A DNA stretch of 58,144 nt from Spirochaetaceae bacterium (lineage in GTDB: Bacteria; Spirochaetota; Spirochaetia; SZUA-6; Bin103), in the NCBI GenBank assembly GCA_028818385.1, contig JAPPNY010000170.1, positions 1 to 58,144 of the forward strand, read 5' to 3'. The position numbers and the translations under genes were made by a program. Below, one piece after another: positions 50,397 to 58,144 of the stretch. The notes under the pieces were generated by a model, which saw only the letters and a list, made by a program, of their open reading frames with translations, ran no database searches and was not told where the DNA came from. Position 1 is the first letter of the stretch; the number at the start of each line of letters is the position of its first letter.

Positions 50397-51844
50397 GCGG
50401 TCCGGCTACGGGCGAGGGTGCGCGGCGTCGCTGGATCCGGCTGGTTGCGCCGGTCGCCGTTATCGGCGTGCTGATCGCCGGCTACCTGCTGCTGGCCGGC
50501 CGCGAACCCGCGGACGAGGAGGCAGGTGACGAGCAGGCTTTGCCGCCGTTCTACACAGGGGATCCGGAGTCGGTGGCCACGATCACGATCGAGCACACCG
50601 GGCTGACCCTGCAGCGCCGCACCATCCTCGAAACCGATGCCGGGCTCGCATGGATCTACCCGGCGGCACCCGGCGCTCCCCTGCGCGAGCCGCAGGTGCT
50701 GCAGGTGGTCGACGCGGCGATCGGCCTGAGGCCGCTGCGCGTGATCGCCGAGGAGCCGGACGATCTGTCGGCCTACGGGCTGGATGCACCGCGCGGCCGC
50801 ATCGAGCTGGTCTCGGCCGGCGGCGACCGGCAGAACGTGCTGCTGGGGTCGCGCACCGCCACCGGCACCAGCTACGCGATGGTGGACGGCCGGGACACGG
50901 TCTACACCGTCAGCGGCGACGCCGTGTACCTCCTGAGCAGAGAGCCGGCGGCGCTGGTCGACACGACGCTGCCGACGTTCGAGCCGGTGCTGGTCCGCCG
51001 GCTCCGGGTACGCGGCACCCACGGCGAGCTGGAGGTCCGGTACGACGCCTTCCACGACGCGTCGCAGCCGGCCGAACGCGCTGCCTACCTGATCACCGCA
51101 TCCTACGCCGGACCTGTCCTGGTCGACGACACGGCGCTAAGCGGCGTGCTGGCGCGACTGCGCGACGACCTGACCGGCGACGTCGCTGACGGCATCGTCG
51201 GCGAAGCCGCGGCCGATGATCCGGCGCTGGGGCTGGCCGATCCCGAGTTCGAGCTGGAGGTCGAGGACGCCGAAGGGGTCTACCACCTCCTGATCGGCGC
51301 GCCCGTCGGCGCCACTCATCGCTACGCCGCGCTCGCCGGCCGGCCGACGGTGTACCGGCTCGGCAACAGCCGCGTCGCCACCCTGGACCGCCTGCGGCCG
51401 TTCGACTTGGTGGCGCGGGAGGTCGCCGAGATCGACTACGACCTGGTACACGAAATGGTCTTCACGGCGGGCGAGGCGAGCTACCGGGTGACGATCGACC
51501 GGGAAAGCGAGTCGTCCACGCCGGTCTACCGGCTCGGCGGGACGCCGCTGGCCGCCGCCCAGGCTGCCGAGCTGCTGGAGAATCTGAACGGCCTGCGCGT
51601 GGAGGACGATGCCCCCGGCGATGCGCAGGCGGCCGGAGTCCAGACCGTGCTGACCATCACCTGGCGGCTCACCAAGCCCGAGCTCCCCGAGTGGTCGGTC
51701 GAGATCCTTCCGCACGACGGCGAGTTCCAGGCGGTACGCCGGGGCGGATCCGGTCCCGCGCCCATGTTTCTGATCGACCGGCGCTCCATAGCCGGGCTGC
51801 TGGACCTGCTGGCGCGGATGGCCGGCACGGCGCCGGCCGGCTGA
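50393..51844 (+). CDS. DUF4340 membrane-anchored protein 2
   Basis: 483 residues from GTG 50393, overlapping the previous stop by four bases. N-terminal helix RWIRLVAPVAVIGVLIAGYL, then beta-rich repeats with LSAYGLDAPRGRIELVSAGG and ALGLADPEFELEVEDAEGVY. Paralogue of the protein at 33666-35039. Here it is followed by a reversed DUF4097-like gene and an ABC transporter, as in the other block. Confidence 0.82.
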   Translation: MSGPATGEGARRRWIRLVAPVAVIGVLIAGYLLLAGREPADEEAGDEQALPPFYTGDPESVATITIEHTGLTLQRRTILETDAGLAWIYPAAPGAPLREPQVLQVVDAAIGLRPLRVIAEEPDDLSAYGLDAPRGRIELVSAGGDRQNVLLGSRTATGTSYAMVDGRDTVYTVSGDAVYLLSREPAALVDTTLPTFEPVLVRRLRVRGTHGELEVRYDAFHDASQPAERAAYLITASYAGPVLVDDTALSGVLARLRDDLTGDVADGIVGEAAADDPALGLADPEFELEVEDAEGVYHLLIGAPVGATHRYAALAGRPTVYRLGNSRVATLDRLRPFDLVAREVAEIDYDLVHEMVFTAGEASYRVTIDRESESSTPVYRLGGTPLAAAQAAELLENLNGLRVEDDAPGDAQAAGVQTVLTITWRLTKPELPEWSVEILPHDGEFQAVRRGGSGPAPMFLIDRRSIAGLLDLLARMAGTAPAG

Positions 51845-51845
51845 G

Positions 51846-52613
51846 TCAGCCCCCGTTCGCGTCGGGCTCCCCCTTCACCGGTGCCGGTGTATGCGTGATC
51901 GTCCCGTCCAGACCCTCGATCCTGATGTCCTCGACCGCGACGTTGGTCACCACGTCCCCCGCGACCCCGCGCAGCGTCAGCCGTCCGCCGATGGTCTGCA
52001 CGCGCACGTCGCCGGTGCCGCCGTCCACGGCGATGTCGCCGTCGGAGGAAAGCAGCCACTTGGGACCGTCGCTGTCGAACACGCGGGTGACGCCGGCCGC
52101 GTTGGTGGTGAACAGCTCGGCGGTCACGTCGCGGACGATGATGTCTCCCTCGAAGGTGTACAGATCGGCACTCGGCGCTTCCAGGCTCTGCAGGATCAGG
52201 TCCCCTGCCGCGGTAACCGCCACCGACACGCCGTGCGGCACGCGCAGCCGGATCTGCGGATACCACAGCAAGGAGGACCGCAGCACGTTCCGGTCGTTCG
52301 TCACGACCTCCACCGTCACCTGCTCCGGCCCGTCGCGGGTAACGATGGATACCCCGTTGCGGCGTCTGACCCGTTCCGACATCACCGCACGGCCGGCGAT
52401 CACGTCGCCCTCGTAGCCGGTGATGTCCAGCGAGAAGAACGAGCCCTTGACGACCAGCTCGGCGCGCGCGGGAACCTCGAACCGCTCCTCGACCGCCGCG
52501 CCCTCCAACATGCCGGCCGCGGACCCGGCGGCCGCACTCATGAAACAGAGCGGAAACGCGAGCGCCGCCATCCGAACGGACACCGGCGCAGATTGACAAC
52601 TGTCCCGCCTCAT
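51846..52613 (-). CDS. DUF4097-like secreted beta-repeat protein 2
   Basis: 255 residues from ATG 52611-52613 (TTG 52617-52619 and a later Met are alternatives). An N-terminal hydrophobic segment MAALAFPLCFMSAAAGSAAG precedes MLEGAAVEERF, matching GFLEGKAVEQ in paralogue 1. Strand repeats include LYTFEGDIIVRDVTAELF and SSDGDIAVDGGTGDVRVQTI. Probably periplasmic. It diverges from the permease operon by 17 bases. Confidence 0.78.
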   Translation of the reverse strand: MRRDSCQSAPVSVRMAALAFPLCFMSAAAGSAAGMLEGAAVEERFEVPARAELVVKGSFFSLDITGYEGDVIAGRAVMSERVRRRNGVSIVTRDGPEQVTVEVVTNDRNVLRSSLLWYPQIRLRVPHGVSVAVTAAGDLILQSLEAPSADLYTFEGDIIVRDVTAELFTTNAAGVTRVFDSDGPKWLLSSDGDIAVDGGTGDVRVQTIGGRLTLRGVAGDVVTNVAVEDIRIEGLDGTITHTPAPVKGEPDANGG

Positions 52614-52630
52614 TTGCAACGTGACGGCCG

Positions 52631-53629
52631 ATGATCGCCTACGTCGGCCGCAGGATCCTGGTGATGATCCCGACGCTGATCGTGATCTCGATCGTCTCCT
52701 TCATCATCATCGAGCTGCCCCCAGGCGACATGGCGAGCGCCTACGTCGGCCGGTTGGAGGACATGCGTGACCGTATCGGCACCGAGGAAGCGGACGAGAT
52801 GGTGGCCAACATCCGCAAGCAGCTCGGCCTGGACGATCCGATGCCGGTGCGCTACTTCCGCTGGGCGTCCGGTTGGCTGCGGGGAGACTGGGGCTGGTCG
52901 TACCACTGGGATCAGCCCGTACGGCAGGCAGTCGGTAACCGGCTCCTGCTGACGGTGATGATCGGCCTGCTCACGATTCTGATCAGCACCGCCATCTCGT
53001 GGCCGGCTGGCGTGGGGGCCGCCATCCGCCAATACGCCTTGTTCGACAACGTGTTCAGCTTCATCGCCTTCTTCATGATGGCGATCCCCAATTTCCTGTT
53101 CGCACTGCTGCTCATGTACGCGTTCTTCAGGCTGGCCGACTACGTGCCGGGCGGCGTGTTCTCTACCGAGTACGCGCTGGCGCCATGGAGCATCGCCAAG
53201 TTCATCGACTTCCTGAAGCACATCTGGATGCCGATCGTGATCCTGGGCTTCGAGTCCCTCGGCGGCGGGCTGCGCACGATTCGCGCCAACGTGCTCGATC
53301 AACTGCGCATGCCGTTCGTGACCACCGCACGTGCCAAGGGAGTCCCGGAGACCCGGCTGATCGTCAAGTACGCCATCCGGGCGGCCGCAAACCCATGGAT
53401 CTCCGGCATCGGCTGGCTGCTGCCGGGACTGGTCGGCGGTGAGGTCCTGGTGGCGCTGGTTATAGGACTGCCCACGGTCGGGCCGCTGCTGTTCACCGCG
53501 CTCAGCAACCAGGACCAGCAGGTGGCCGGCGCCATCATCATGATGATGGCAGGCCTGACGGTCATCGGCACGCTGATCTCCGACCTGGCCCTGGCGGTGC
53601 TGGACCCGCGCATCCGGATGACCGAGTGA
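52631..53629 (+). CDS. Peptide-type ABC transporter permease (DppB/OppB family), transporter 2 copy 1
   Basis: 332 residues: MIAYVGRRILVMIPTLIVIS, LPPGDMASAYVGRLEDMRDR, and EAA loop TARAKGVPETRLIVKYAIRA. Closely similar at both DNA and protein levels to the next gene, so a recent tandem duplication. The two may form a heterodimer partner pool for the single DppC-type subunit downstream. Confidence 0.92.
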   Translation: MIAYVGRRILVMIPTLIVISIVSFIIIELPPGDMASAYVGRLEDMRDRIGTEEADEMVANIRKQLGLDDPMPVRYFRWASGWLRGDWGWSYHWDQPVRQAVGNRLLLTVMIGLLTILISTAISWPAGVGAAIRQYALFDNVFSFIAFFMMAIPNFLFALLLMYAFFRLADYVPGGVFSTEYALAPWSIAKFIDFLKHIWMPIVILGFESLGGGLRTIRANVLDQLRMPFVTTARAKGVPETRLIVKYAIRAAANPWISGIGWLLPGLVGGEVLVALVIGLPTVGPLLFTALSNQDQQVAGAIIMMMAGLTVIGTLISDLALAVLDPRIRMTE

Positions 53630-53710
53630 GTACCGAAGCGGGGGCGCCCAGCCCCGTAGCGGCCGCCGCAAGATTGACAAGCGCGCCGCCGGTTGGCACC
53701 GTGGCCGTCG

Positions 53711-54709
53711 ATGCTCGGGTATCTCGGACACCGCGTCCTGCACATGATCCCGACGCTGATCCTGATCTCGATCATCTCCTTCATTATCATCGAGTTGCCG
53801 CCCGGCGACATGGCTAGCGCCTACGTGGGCCGGCTGGAGGAGATGCGCGACCGCATCGGCAGCGAGGAAGCCGAGGAGATGGTGGCCAACATCCGGGCGC
53901 AGCTCGGCCTGGATGATCCGTTTCCGGTCCGCTACCTGAAGTGGGGGGCCGGCTGGTTCCGCGGGGACTGGGGCTGGTCGTTCGAATGGAACAAGCCGGT
54001 GCGCGCGCTGATCGGCGACCGGCTGTTGCTGACGGTGATTATCGGCCTGATCACGCTGCTGATCGCCACCGCCATTTCCTGGCCCGCCGGCGTGGGCGCC
54101 GCGATCCGCCAATACGCGCTATTCGACAACGTGTTCAGCTTCATCGCGTTCTTCATGATGGCGATCCCCAATTTCCTGTTCGCATTGCTGCTGATGTACG
54201 GGGCGTTCAAGCTGATCAACTATGCGCCGGGCGGCGTCTTTTCCAGCGAGTACGCGCAAGCGCCGTGGAGCATCGCCAAGTTCGTCGATTTCCTCAAGCA
54301 CATCTGGATGCCGATCGTCATCCTGGGCTTCGAGTCGATCGGCGGCGGCGTGCGCACGATCCGCGCGAACGTGCTCGACCAGTTGCGCATGCCGTTCGTC
54401 ACGACCGCGCGTGCCAAGGGCGTGCCGGAGACCCGCCTGCTCGTGAAGTACCCGATCCGCATGGCCGCCAATCCCTGGATTTCGAGCATCGGCTGGCTAC
54501 TGCCCGGCCTGGTCGGCGGGGAGGTGCTGGTCGCGCTGGTGCTGGGCCTGCCGACCATAGGCCCGTTGCTGTTCGAGGGCCTGATCAACCAGGACCAACA
54601 GATCGCGGGCGCCATCATCATGCTGCTGGCCACCCTGACGGTGATCGGTACCCTGATCTCTGATCTGGCGCTGGCCGTGCTCGACCCGCGCATCCGGCTG
54701 CAGAACTGA
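53711..54709 (+). CDS. Peptide-type ABC transporter permease (DppB/OppB family), transporter 2 copy 2
   Basis: 332 residues from ATG 53711: MLGYLGHRVLHMIPTLILIS, LPPGDMASAYVGRLEEMRDR, and EAA loop TARAKGVPETRLLVKYPIRM. The latter is identical to that of the transporter 1 permease, whereas copy 1 differs. The DppC-type gene starts two bases after its stop. Confidence 0.92.
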   Translation: MLGYLGHRVLHMIPTLILISIISFIIIELPPGDMASAYVGRLEEMRDRIGSEEAEEMVANIRAQLGLDDPFPVRYLKWGAGWFRGDWGWSFEWNKPVRALIGDRLLLTVIIGLITLLIATAISWPAGVGAAIRQYALFDNVFSFIAFFMMAIPNFLFALLLMYGAFKLINYAPGGVFSSEYAQAPWSIAKFVDFLKHIWMPIVILGFESIGGGVRTIRANVLDQLRMPFVTTARAKGVPETRLLVKYPIRMAANPWISSIGWLLPGLVGGEVLVALVLGLPTIGPLLFEGLINQDQQIAGAIIMLLATLTVIGTLISDLALAVLDPRIRLQN

Positions 54710-54711
54710 CC

Positions 54712-55881
54712 ATGGCGACCCAGGACCAACCGATCGGGAGGGGCGAACCACTCGACCGGGGCGACACACGGGGCCCGCGCGACCGATCCGCCGAGAGCCG
54801 GGAAGCCTACTTCAACGCCGGCCAGATGAAGCTGATCTGGCTCAAGTTCAAGGCGCACCGCTGGGCGCGGGCCGCACTTGTGGTGCTGGCGTTGCTCTAC
54901 AGCCTGGTGCCGTTCAGCGGCTTCATCGAGATCAACGACCCGGTGGAGCGGCGCCCCGATTTTCGCTTCCTGCCGCCCGCGCGCATACACCTGTTCGACC
55001 AGGAAGGGCGTTTCCGGCCCGTCATCTACCAGATCACGAGCGAGCTCAACTGGGAGACCTTGGAACGGGAGTTCACGGCGGACCTCGACACCGAGACGCC
55101 ACTGCGCCTGTTCGTGCAGGGCCACGAATACGACCTGTTCGGCTTCATCCCCAGCACCCTTCACTTCGTCGGCACGGGGACTCCGGACGTGCTCTGGTTC
55201 CCCCTGGGCACCGACAGCCAGGGCCGTGACCTGTTCTCCCGCATCGTGCGCGGGGCGGTCATCTCGCTCACCATCGGCCTGGTATCGATCCTGATCAGCT
55301 GGGTGCTGGGCATCACCATCGGCAGCATCTCCGGCTATTTCGGCGGAACGGTCGACAACATCATCCAGCGCCTGATCGAGGTGTTCATGTCCTTCCCGAC
55401 GCTGCCGCTGTGGATGGCCTTGAGCGCTTCACTGCCGCTGGACTGGGGTGTCGTCAGGGTCTACTTCATGATCACCATCATCCTCTCCATCCTGGGTTGG
55501 ACCGGGCTGGCACGGACGGTACGGAGCAAGTTCTTGTCCCTTCGGGAAGAGGAGTACGTCATCGCGGCCAAGCTGGACGGCGCACCGGTGCGGCGCCAGC
55601 TCTTCCGCCACATGTTGCCGTCCTTCGCCAGCCACCTGATCGTGGAGGGCTCGAACCGCGTGCCGGCGATGATCCTGGGGGAGACGGCGCTGAGCTTCCT
55701 GGGCATCGGCATGCGTCCGCCAGCGATGAGTTGGGGGGTCCTGATTCAGGAAGCGCAGAGCGTCAGCGTCGTGGCGTTGCGCCCCTGGCTGCTGATCCCG
55801 GCGTTGATGGTGATCTTCACCGTGGTCGCCTTCCAGTTCCTGGGCGACGGCCTGCGGGACGCGCTGGACCCCTACCGGTAG
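54712..55881 (+). CDS. Peptide-type ABC transporter permease (DppC/OppC family), transporter 2
   Basis: 389 residues. One N-terminal helix (ALVVLALLYSLVPFSGF), a periplasmic loop with FPLGTDSQGRDLFSRIVRGA, then the BPD domain with EAA loop EEYVIAAKLDGAPVRRQLF and SFLGIGMRPPAMSWGVLI. Paralogue of the gene at 37647. The loop between helix one and the BPD domain is longer than in standard DppC, in both copies. Confidence 0.92.
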   Translation: MATQDQPIGRGEPLDRGDTRGPRDRSAESREAYFNAGQMKLIWLKFKAHRWARAALVVLALLYSLVPFSGFIEINDPVERRPDFRFLPPARIHLFDQEGRFRPVIYQITSELNWETLEREFTADLDTETPLRLFVQGHEYDLFGFIPSTLHFVGTGTPDVLWFPLGTDSQGRDLFSRIVRGAVISLTIGLVSILISWVLGITIGSISGYFGGTVDNIIQRLIEVFMSFPTLPLWMALSASLPLDWGVVRVYFMITIILSILGWTGLARTVRSKFLSLREEEYVIAAKLDGAPVRRQLFRHMLPSFASHLIVEGSNRVPAMILGETALSFLGIGMRPPAMSWGVLIQEAQSVSVVALRPWLLIPALMVIFTVVAFQFLGDGLRDALDPYR

Positions 55882-55983
55882 AACCGCCGGTTGCGACCCG
55901 GCCCTTTGTGCCGGTAGGCTCATCTCTGCTGCGCTGGCCGGGGCCGTTGCGGCGCCAGGCACGGGCGCACGAGGAGGTTCGTT

Positions 55984-57867
55984 TTGAAGAAAGCACTGTG
56001 GCTTGTGCTGATCGCTGCCTTGGCAGCGGCGCCCGTGTTCGGGCAGTACCAGCAGTCGCCCTACCTGGACGGCAAGGACCTGCCGCCGGTCGAGGAGCGC
56101 GTCCCGGTGGATCCGCTGGTCATATCCCCCGGCACCTACGGGATGACCGAGATCGGCCTGTTCGGCGGCATCTATGCGAGTTTTGCACCGGACGCGGCCA
56201 ACGCGCAGGGGATGACCAACGTCGCCATCCCGTTCTGGGGCGAGGCGAAGATGGAGCGGCCGGAAGTGCTGCCGCTGGCCTTCAAGTCGATCGAGGCTTC
56301 CAACGGCAACCGCGTCTTCACCATCACCATGCGCACCGGCCTGCGCTGGTCCGACGGTGAGCCGTACACGGCCGAGGACTACCTGTTCTGGTTCGAGGAC
56401 GTCGCGAGCAACACCAAGCTGAGCGCGGCGATTCCGGGCTGGCTCACGCAAGGCGATGCGGTGGCCGAGATCACCGCCGTCGACGACGTGACACTCCGCT
56501 TCGAGTTTCCCGACCCGTATCCCGGCTTCGACATCGCGTTCGGCGCCCGCCAGGAGCGGCAGGCGATGGGGCGCGCCAAGCACTATCTCGCCCAGTTCCA
56601 CGAGTCGTATGCCGAGGAGGACGCGCTGGCAGCCAAGGTGAGCGAGGGCGGATTCGAGGACTGGACCCAGCTCTTCAACGCCAAGGCTGACGCCACTGTC
56701 AACGCGAATCCGGACAACCCGACGATGGTCCCGTTTGCGCCCTCGACCGGCATCGAGGCGGCGCCGGTCATCTGGACGCGCAACCCCTACTACTGGGCGG
56801 TTGACTCGGAAGGCAATCAGCTGCCGTACATGGACGAGCAGCACGCGCTGATCATCCCTGACGCCAATGCCCGCGAACTGCGGGTCCTGGCCGGTGAGAT
56901 CTCGGTGGCTTCGGTCGGCCTCCCCAAGGTGGAGATCCACAAGCAGGCCGCCGACCGCGGCGACCTGCAGATGATCTCGTTTCCGTTCCGGGGCGACTTG
57001 GCGGAGCGCACGCTTGCCTACAACTGGTTTGCGCAGGATCCGTTCAAGGCGGAGATGTTCCGCGATATACGATTCCGGCTGGCGATGAGCTACTGGGTGC
57101 CCCGGCAGCTCATCAGCGACCTGGAGTTCGAGGGCCTGGCGCCGCTGCGCCAGATCGGCGTGAGCGATCCGTCGAGCCCGTGGTACGTCGAGGAGCTGGC
57201 CACCCTGGCGGTGGAGCGCGACCTGGACAAGGCCAACGCGCTGCTCGACGAGATGGGTCTGACCGACAAGGACGCCGACGGTTTCCGGCTCGGGCCGGAC
57301 GGCCAGCCCATCACGCTGACGATCTTCTCGATCGCGACGTGGTTCGACGACACGTGGTCGCTGCTGGTCGAGGAGCTGCCCAAGATCGGCTTCAAGGGCA
57401 ACTACCGCGGCGTCGGCTGGGGCGGCCAGACCGAGGTCATCGAAAACCTGGACTGGGAGATCATCGGCTGGCAGAGCCTGACCGGCTACGCCAACCGCGA
57501 CTGGCCCTCCAACTTCGGCGGAAGCTGGAACAGCCTCTACCCGTCCAACTCGTGGTCCCGGCCCTGGTACCTGTGGATTACCTCGGGCGGCGAGCGCGGC
57601 GAGCAGCCGCCGGATTGGGCTCAGGAGATGTGGGACCTGGCACAGGGTGCCAAGTCTGCGGAAAGCGACCAGGAGCTGACCGACAAGATCATCGCGTTGC
57701 AGAAGCTGCAGGCCGAGCACCTGATCGGCATCGACCTCTTGCAGTTCGCGCCGCGCTTCCGCGTCTACGGGCCGGATATCGGCAACGTGCAGGAGTGGTT
57801 CATCCAGATGCCGACGATCTACTTCCACCGGGACGCAGAAGAGCGCGCCAAGACGCTCGGCGGCTGA
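55984..57867 (+). CDS. Peptide/oligosaccharide solute-binding protein (SBP family 5), transporter 2
   Basis: 627 residues. TTG start, with GAGGAGG at 55971-55977 six bases ahead. Signal peptide MKKALWLVLIAALAAAPVFG, then QYQQSPY and LPPVEERVPVDP. Family hallmark FTITMRTGLRWSDGEPYTAE. It lies 102 bases after the permeases and is probably co-transcribed. Closed by a clear hairpin with a T-tract. Confidence 0.93.
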   Translation: MKKALWLVLIAALAAAPVFGQYQQSPYLDGKDLPPVEERVPVDPLVISPGTYGMTEIGLFGGIYASFAPDAANAQGMTNVAIPFWGEAKMERPEVLPLAFKSIEASNGNRVFTITMRTGLRWSDGEPYTAEDYLFWFEDVASNTKLSAAIPGWLTQGDAVAEITAVDDVTLRFEFPDPYPGFDIAFGARQERQAMGRAKHYLAQFHESYAEEDALAAKVSEGGFEDWTQLFNAKADATVNANPDNPTMVPFAPSTGIEAAPVIWTRNPYYWAVDSEGNQLPYMDEQHALIIPDANARELRVLAGEISVASVGLPKVEIHKQAADRGDLQMISFPFRGDLAERTLAYNWFAQDPFKAEMFRDIRFRLAMSYWVPRQLISDLEFEGLAPLRQIGVSDPSSPWYVEELATLAVERDLDKANALLDEMGLTDKDADGFRLGPDGQPITLTIFSIATWFDDTWSLLVEELPKIGFKGNYRGVGWGGQTEVIENLDWEIIGWQSLTGYANRDWPSNFGGSWNSLYPSNSWSRPWYLWITSGGERGEQPPDWAQEMWDLAQGAKSAESDQELTDKIIALQKLQAEHLIGIDLLQFAPRFRVYGPDIGNVQEWFIQMPTIYFHRDAEERAKTLGG

Positions 57868-57892
57868 TCCGCCCGAGTTCCGTTCCGTTTTC

Positions 57893-57923
57893 AAGCCCCG
57901 GGGCCATCAGGCTCCGGGGCTTT
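57893..57923 (+). terminator. Rho-independent-type terminator
   Basis: Stem AAGCCCCGGGGCC, loop ATCA, arm GGCTCCGGGGCTT: 13 pairs including one G-U, followed by TTCTGG. It begins 25 bases after the stop of the binding-protein gene. Confidence 0.82.
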
Positions 57924-58017
57924 CTGGTAGGGGCAGACCTGCACAGCGCGCCCCACGCAGGTTCCGCATGCCCATGGAGCCCGATGTACACTGATGAGCA
58001 TCGTGAAGGATGCTGCT

Positions 58018-58131
58018 ATGGGGCGTGTGGAAATCACGCAGGACATCAGACCGCTTACCGAGTTCAAGCGCGATACGGCTCGCTTCGTCTGTAAGCGTCC
58101 GCTGAACCCCACCTTACGAGGGCTGAAGTAG
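58018..58131 (+). pseudogene. Phd/YefM-type antitoxin gene cut after residue 25
   Basis: MGRVEITQDIRPLTEFKRDT then ARFVC matches the start of Phd/YefM-family antitoxins, which normally go on for about 60 more residues (typically KQLKETGNPLVLT-like). From base 58091 the frame reads KRPLNPTLRGLK and stops at 58131, unrelated to the family. The break coincides with a sequence that looks like an insertion-sequence end. The toxin gene would lie beyond the window. Confidence 0.65.
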
Positions 58132-58144
58132 CAAGCGATCGTCC
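58091..58144. mobile_element. Probable terminal inverted repeat of an IS66-family element (left end only)
   Basis: GTAAGCGTCCGCTGAACCCC at the junction resembles IS66-family termini, which typically begin GTAAGCG. Only 54 bases are in view, so the transposase genes and the target duplication cannot be seen. Confidence 0.45.

Noticed and set aside
55429..57894. An 821-codon open frame antisense to the permease and binding protein of transporter 2
   Set aside because: Antisense shadow; the plus strand carries well-defined permease and SBP motifs over the same bases.
1..58144. tRNA or rRNA genes
   Set aside because: No cloverleaf with the conserved GTTCGA-type arm or rRNA core sequence was recognised by eye in the intergenic stretches.

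Overview
The window is a GC-rich bacterial chromosome segment. It carries three large family-5 solute-binding proteins, two Opp/Dpp-type permease sets, seven ankyrin-repeat genes, phytanoyl-CoA-dioxygenase-like proteins, an alpha-L-fucosidase, DUF4340/DUF4129 proteins and many toxin-antitoxin loci. This mix is familiar from uncultured, host- or sponge-associated high-GC lineages, for example spirochaete-like or poribacterial symbionts. The taxonomic guess is inference only, because no marker gene (rRNA, ribosomal protein) or tRNA is visible.

Layout. (1) 1-5 kb, defence-like segment: a truncated type I restriction subunit HsdR, a lower-GC two-gene unit (small helical protein plus TIR-domain protein), an AlbA/RecG-like gene remnant and an OLD-like ATPase. 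(2) 5-12 kb: two divergent beta-propeller glycosidase-like paralogues, an aldo/keto reductase, VapBC and an orphan solute-binding protein closed by a strong hairpin. (3) 12-17.8 kb: a pcm gene followed by an exported phosphatase/nuclease-like protein, an AAA+ ATPase and a membrane aminopropyltransferase-like protein. Three direct copies of the pcm 3' end punctuate this stretch, so the locus looks built by successive insertions. (4) 17.8-29.4 kb: seven ankyrin-repeat genes on both strands, with a second PIN-toxin module and a VOC protein among them. (5) 29.4-45 kb: a second VOC protein, a beta-propeller protein, HicBA, PhyH plus fucosidase, a DUF4340/DUF4129 membrane block with one broken gene, peptide-type ABC transporter 1, a second PhyH, a third glycosidase-like propeller and a PIN/RHH module. 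(6) 45-58 kb: a permease-FG-GAP-UnbV fusion, AbrB-Doc, a sugar-type binding lipoprotein, DUF4340, DUF4097 and peptide-type ABC transporter 2 with tandem duplicated permeases. It ends in an antitoxin gene cut by what looks like an IS66-family end.

How the genes fit together. The two transporter blocks repeat one plan: DUF4340 gene, reversed DUF4097-like gene, permeases, binding protein. No ATPase subunit of the transporters is present, so it must be supplied from elsewhere. Fucosidase, PhyH proteins and glycosidase-like propellers suggest scavenging of host-derived glycans and related compounds. At least five complete toxin-antitoxin loci, two restriction/TIR-type defence loci, remnant genes and both window ends breaking inside genes point to a plastic accessory region. 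No CRISPR array, tRNA or rRNA was recognised.
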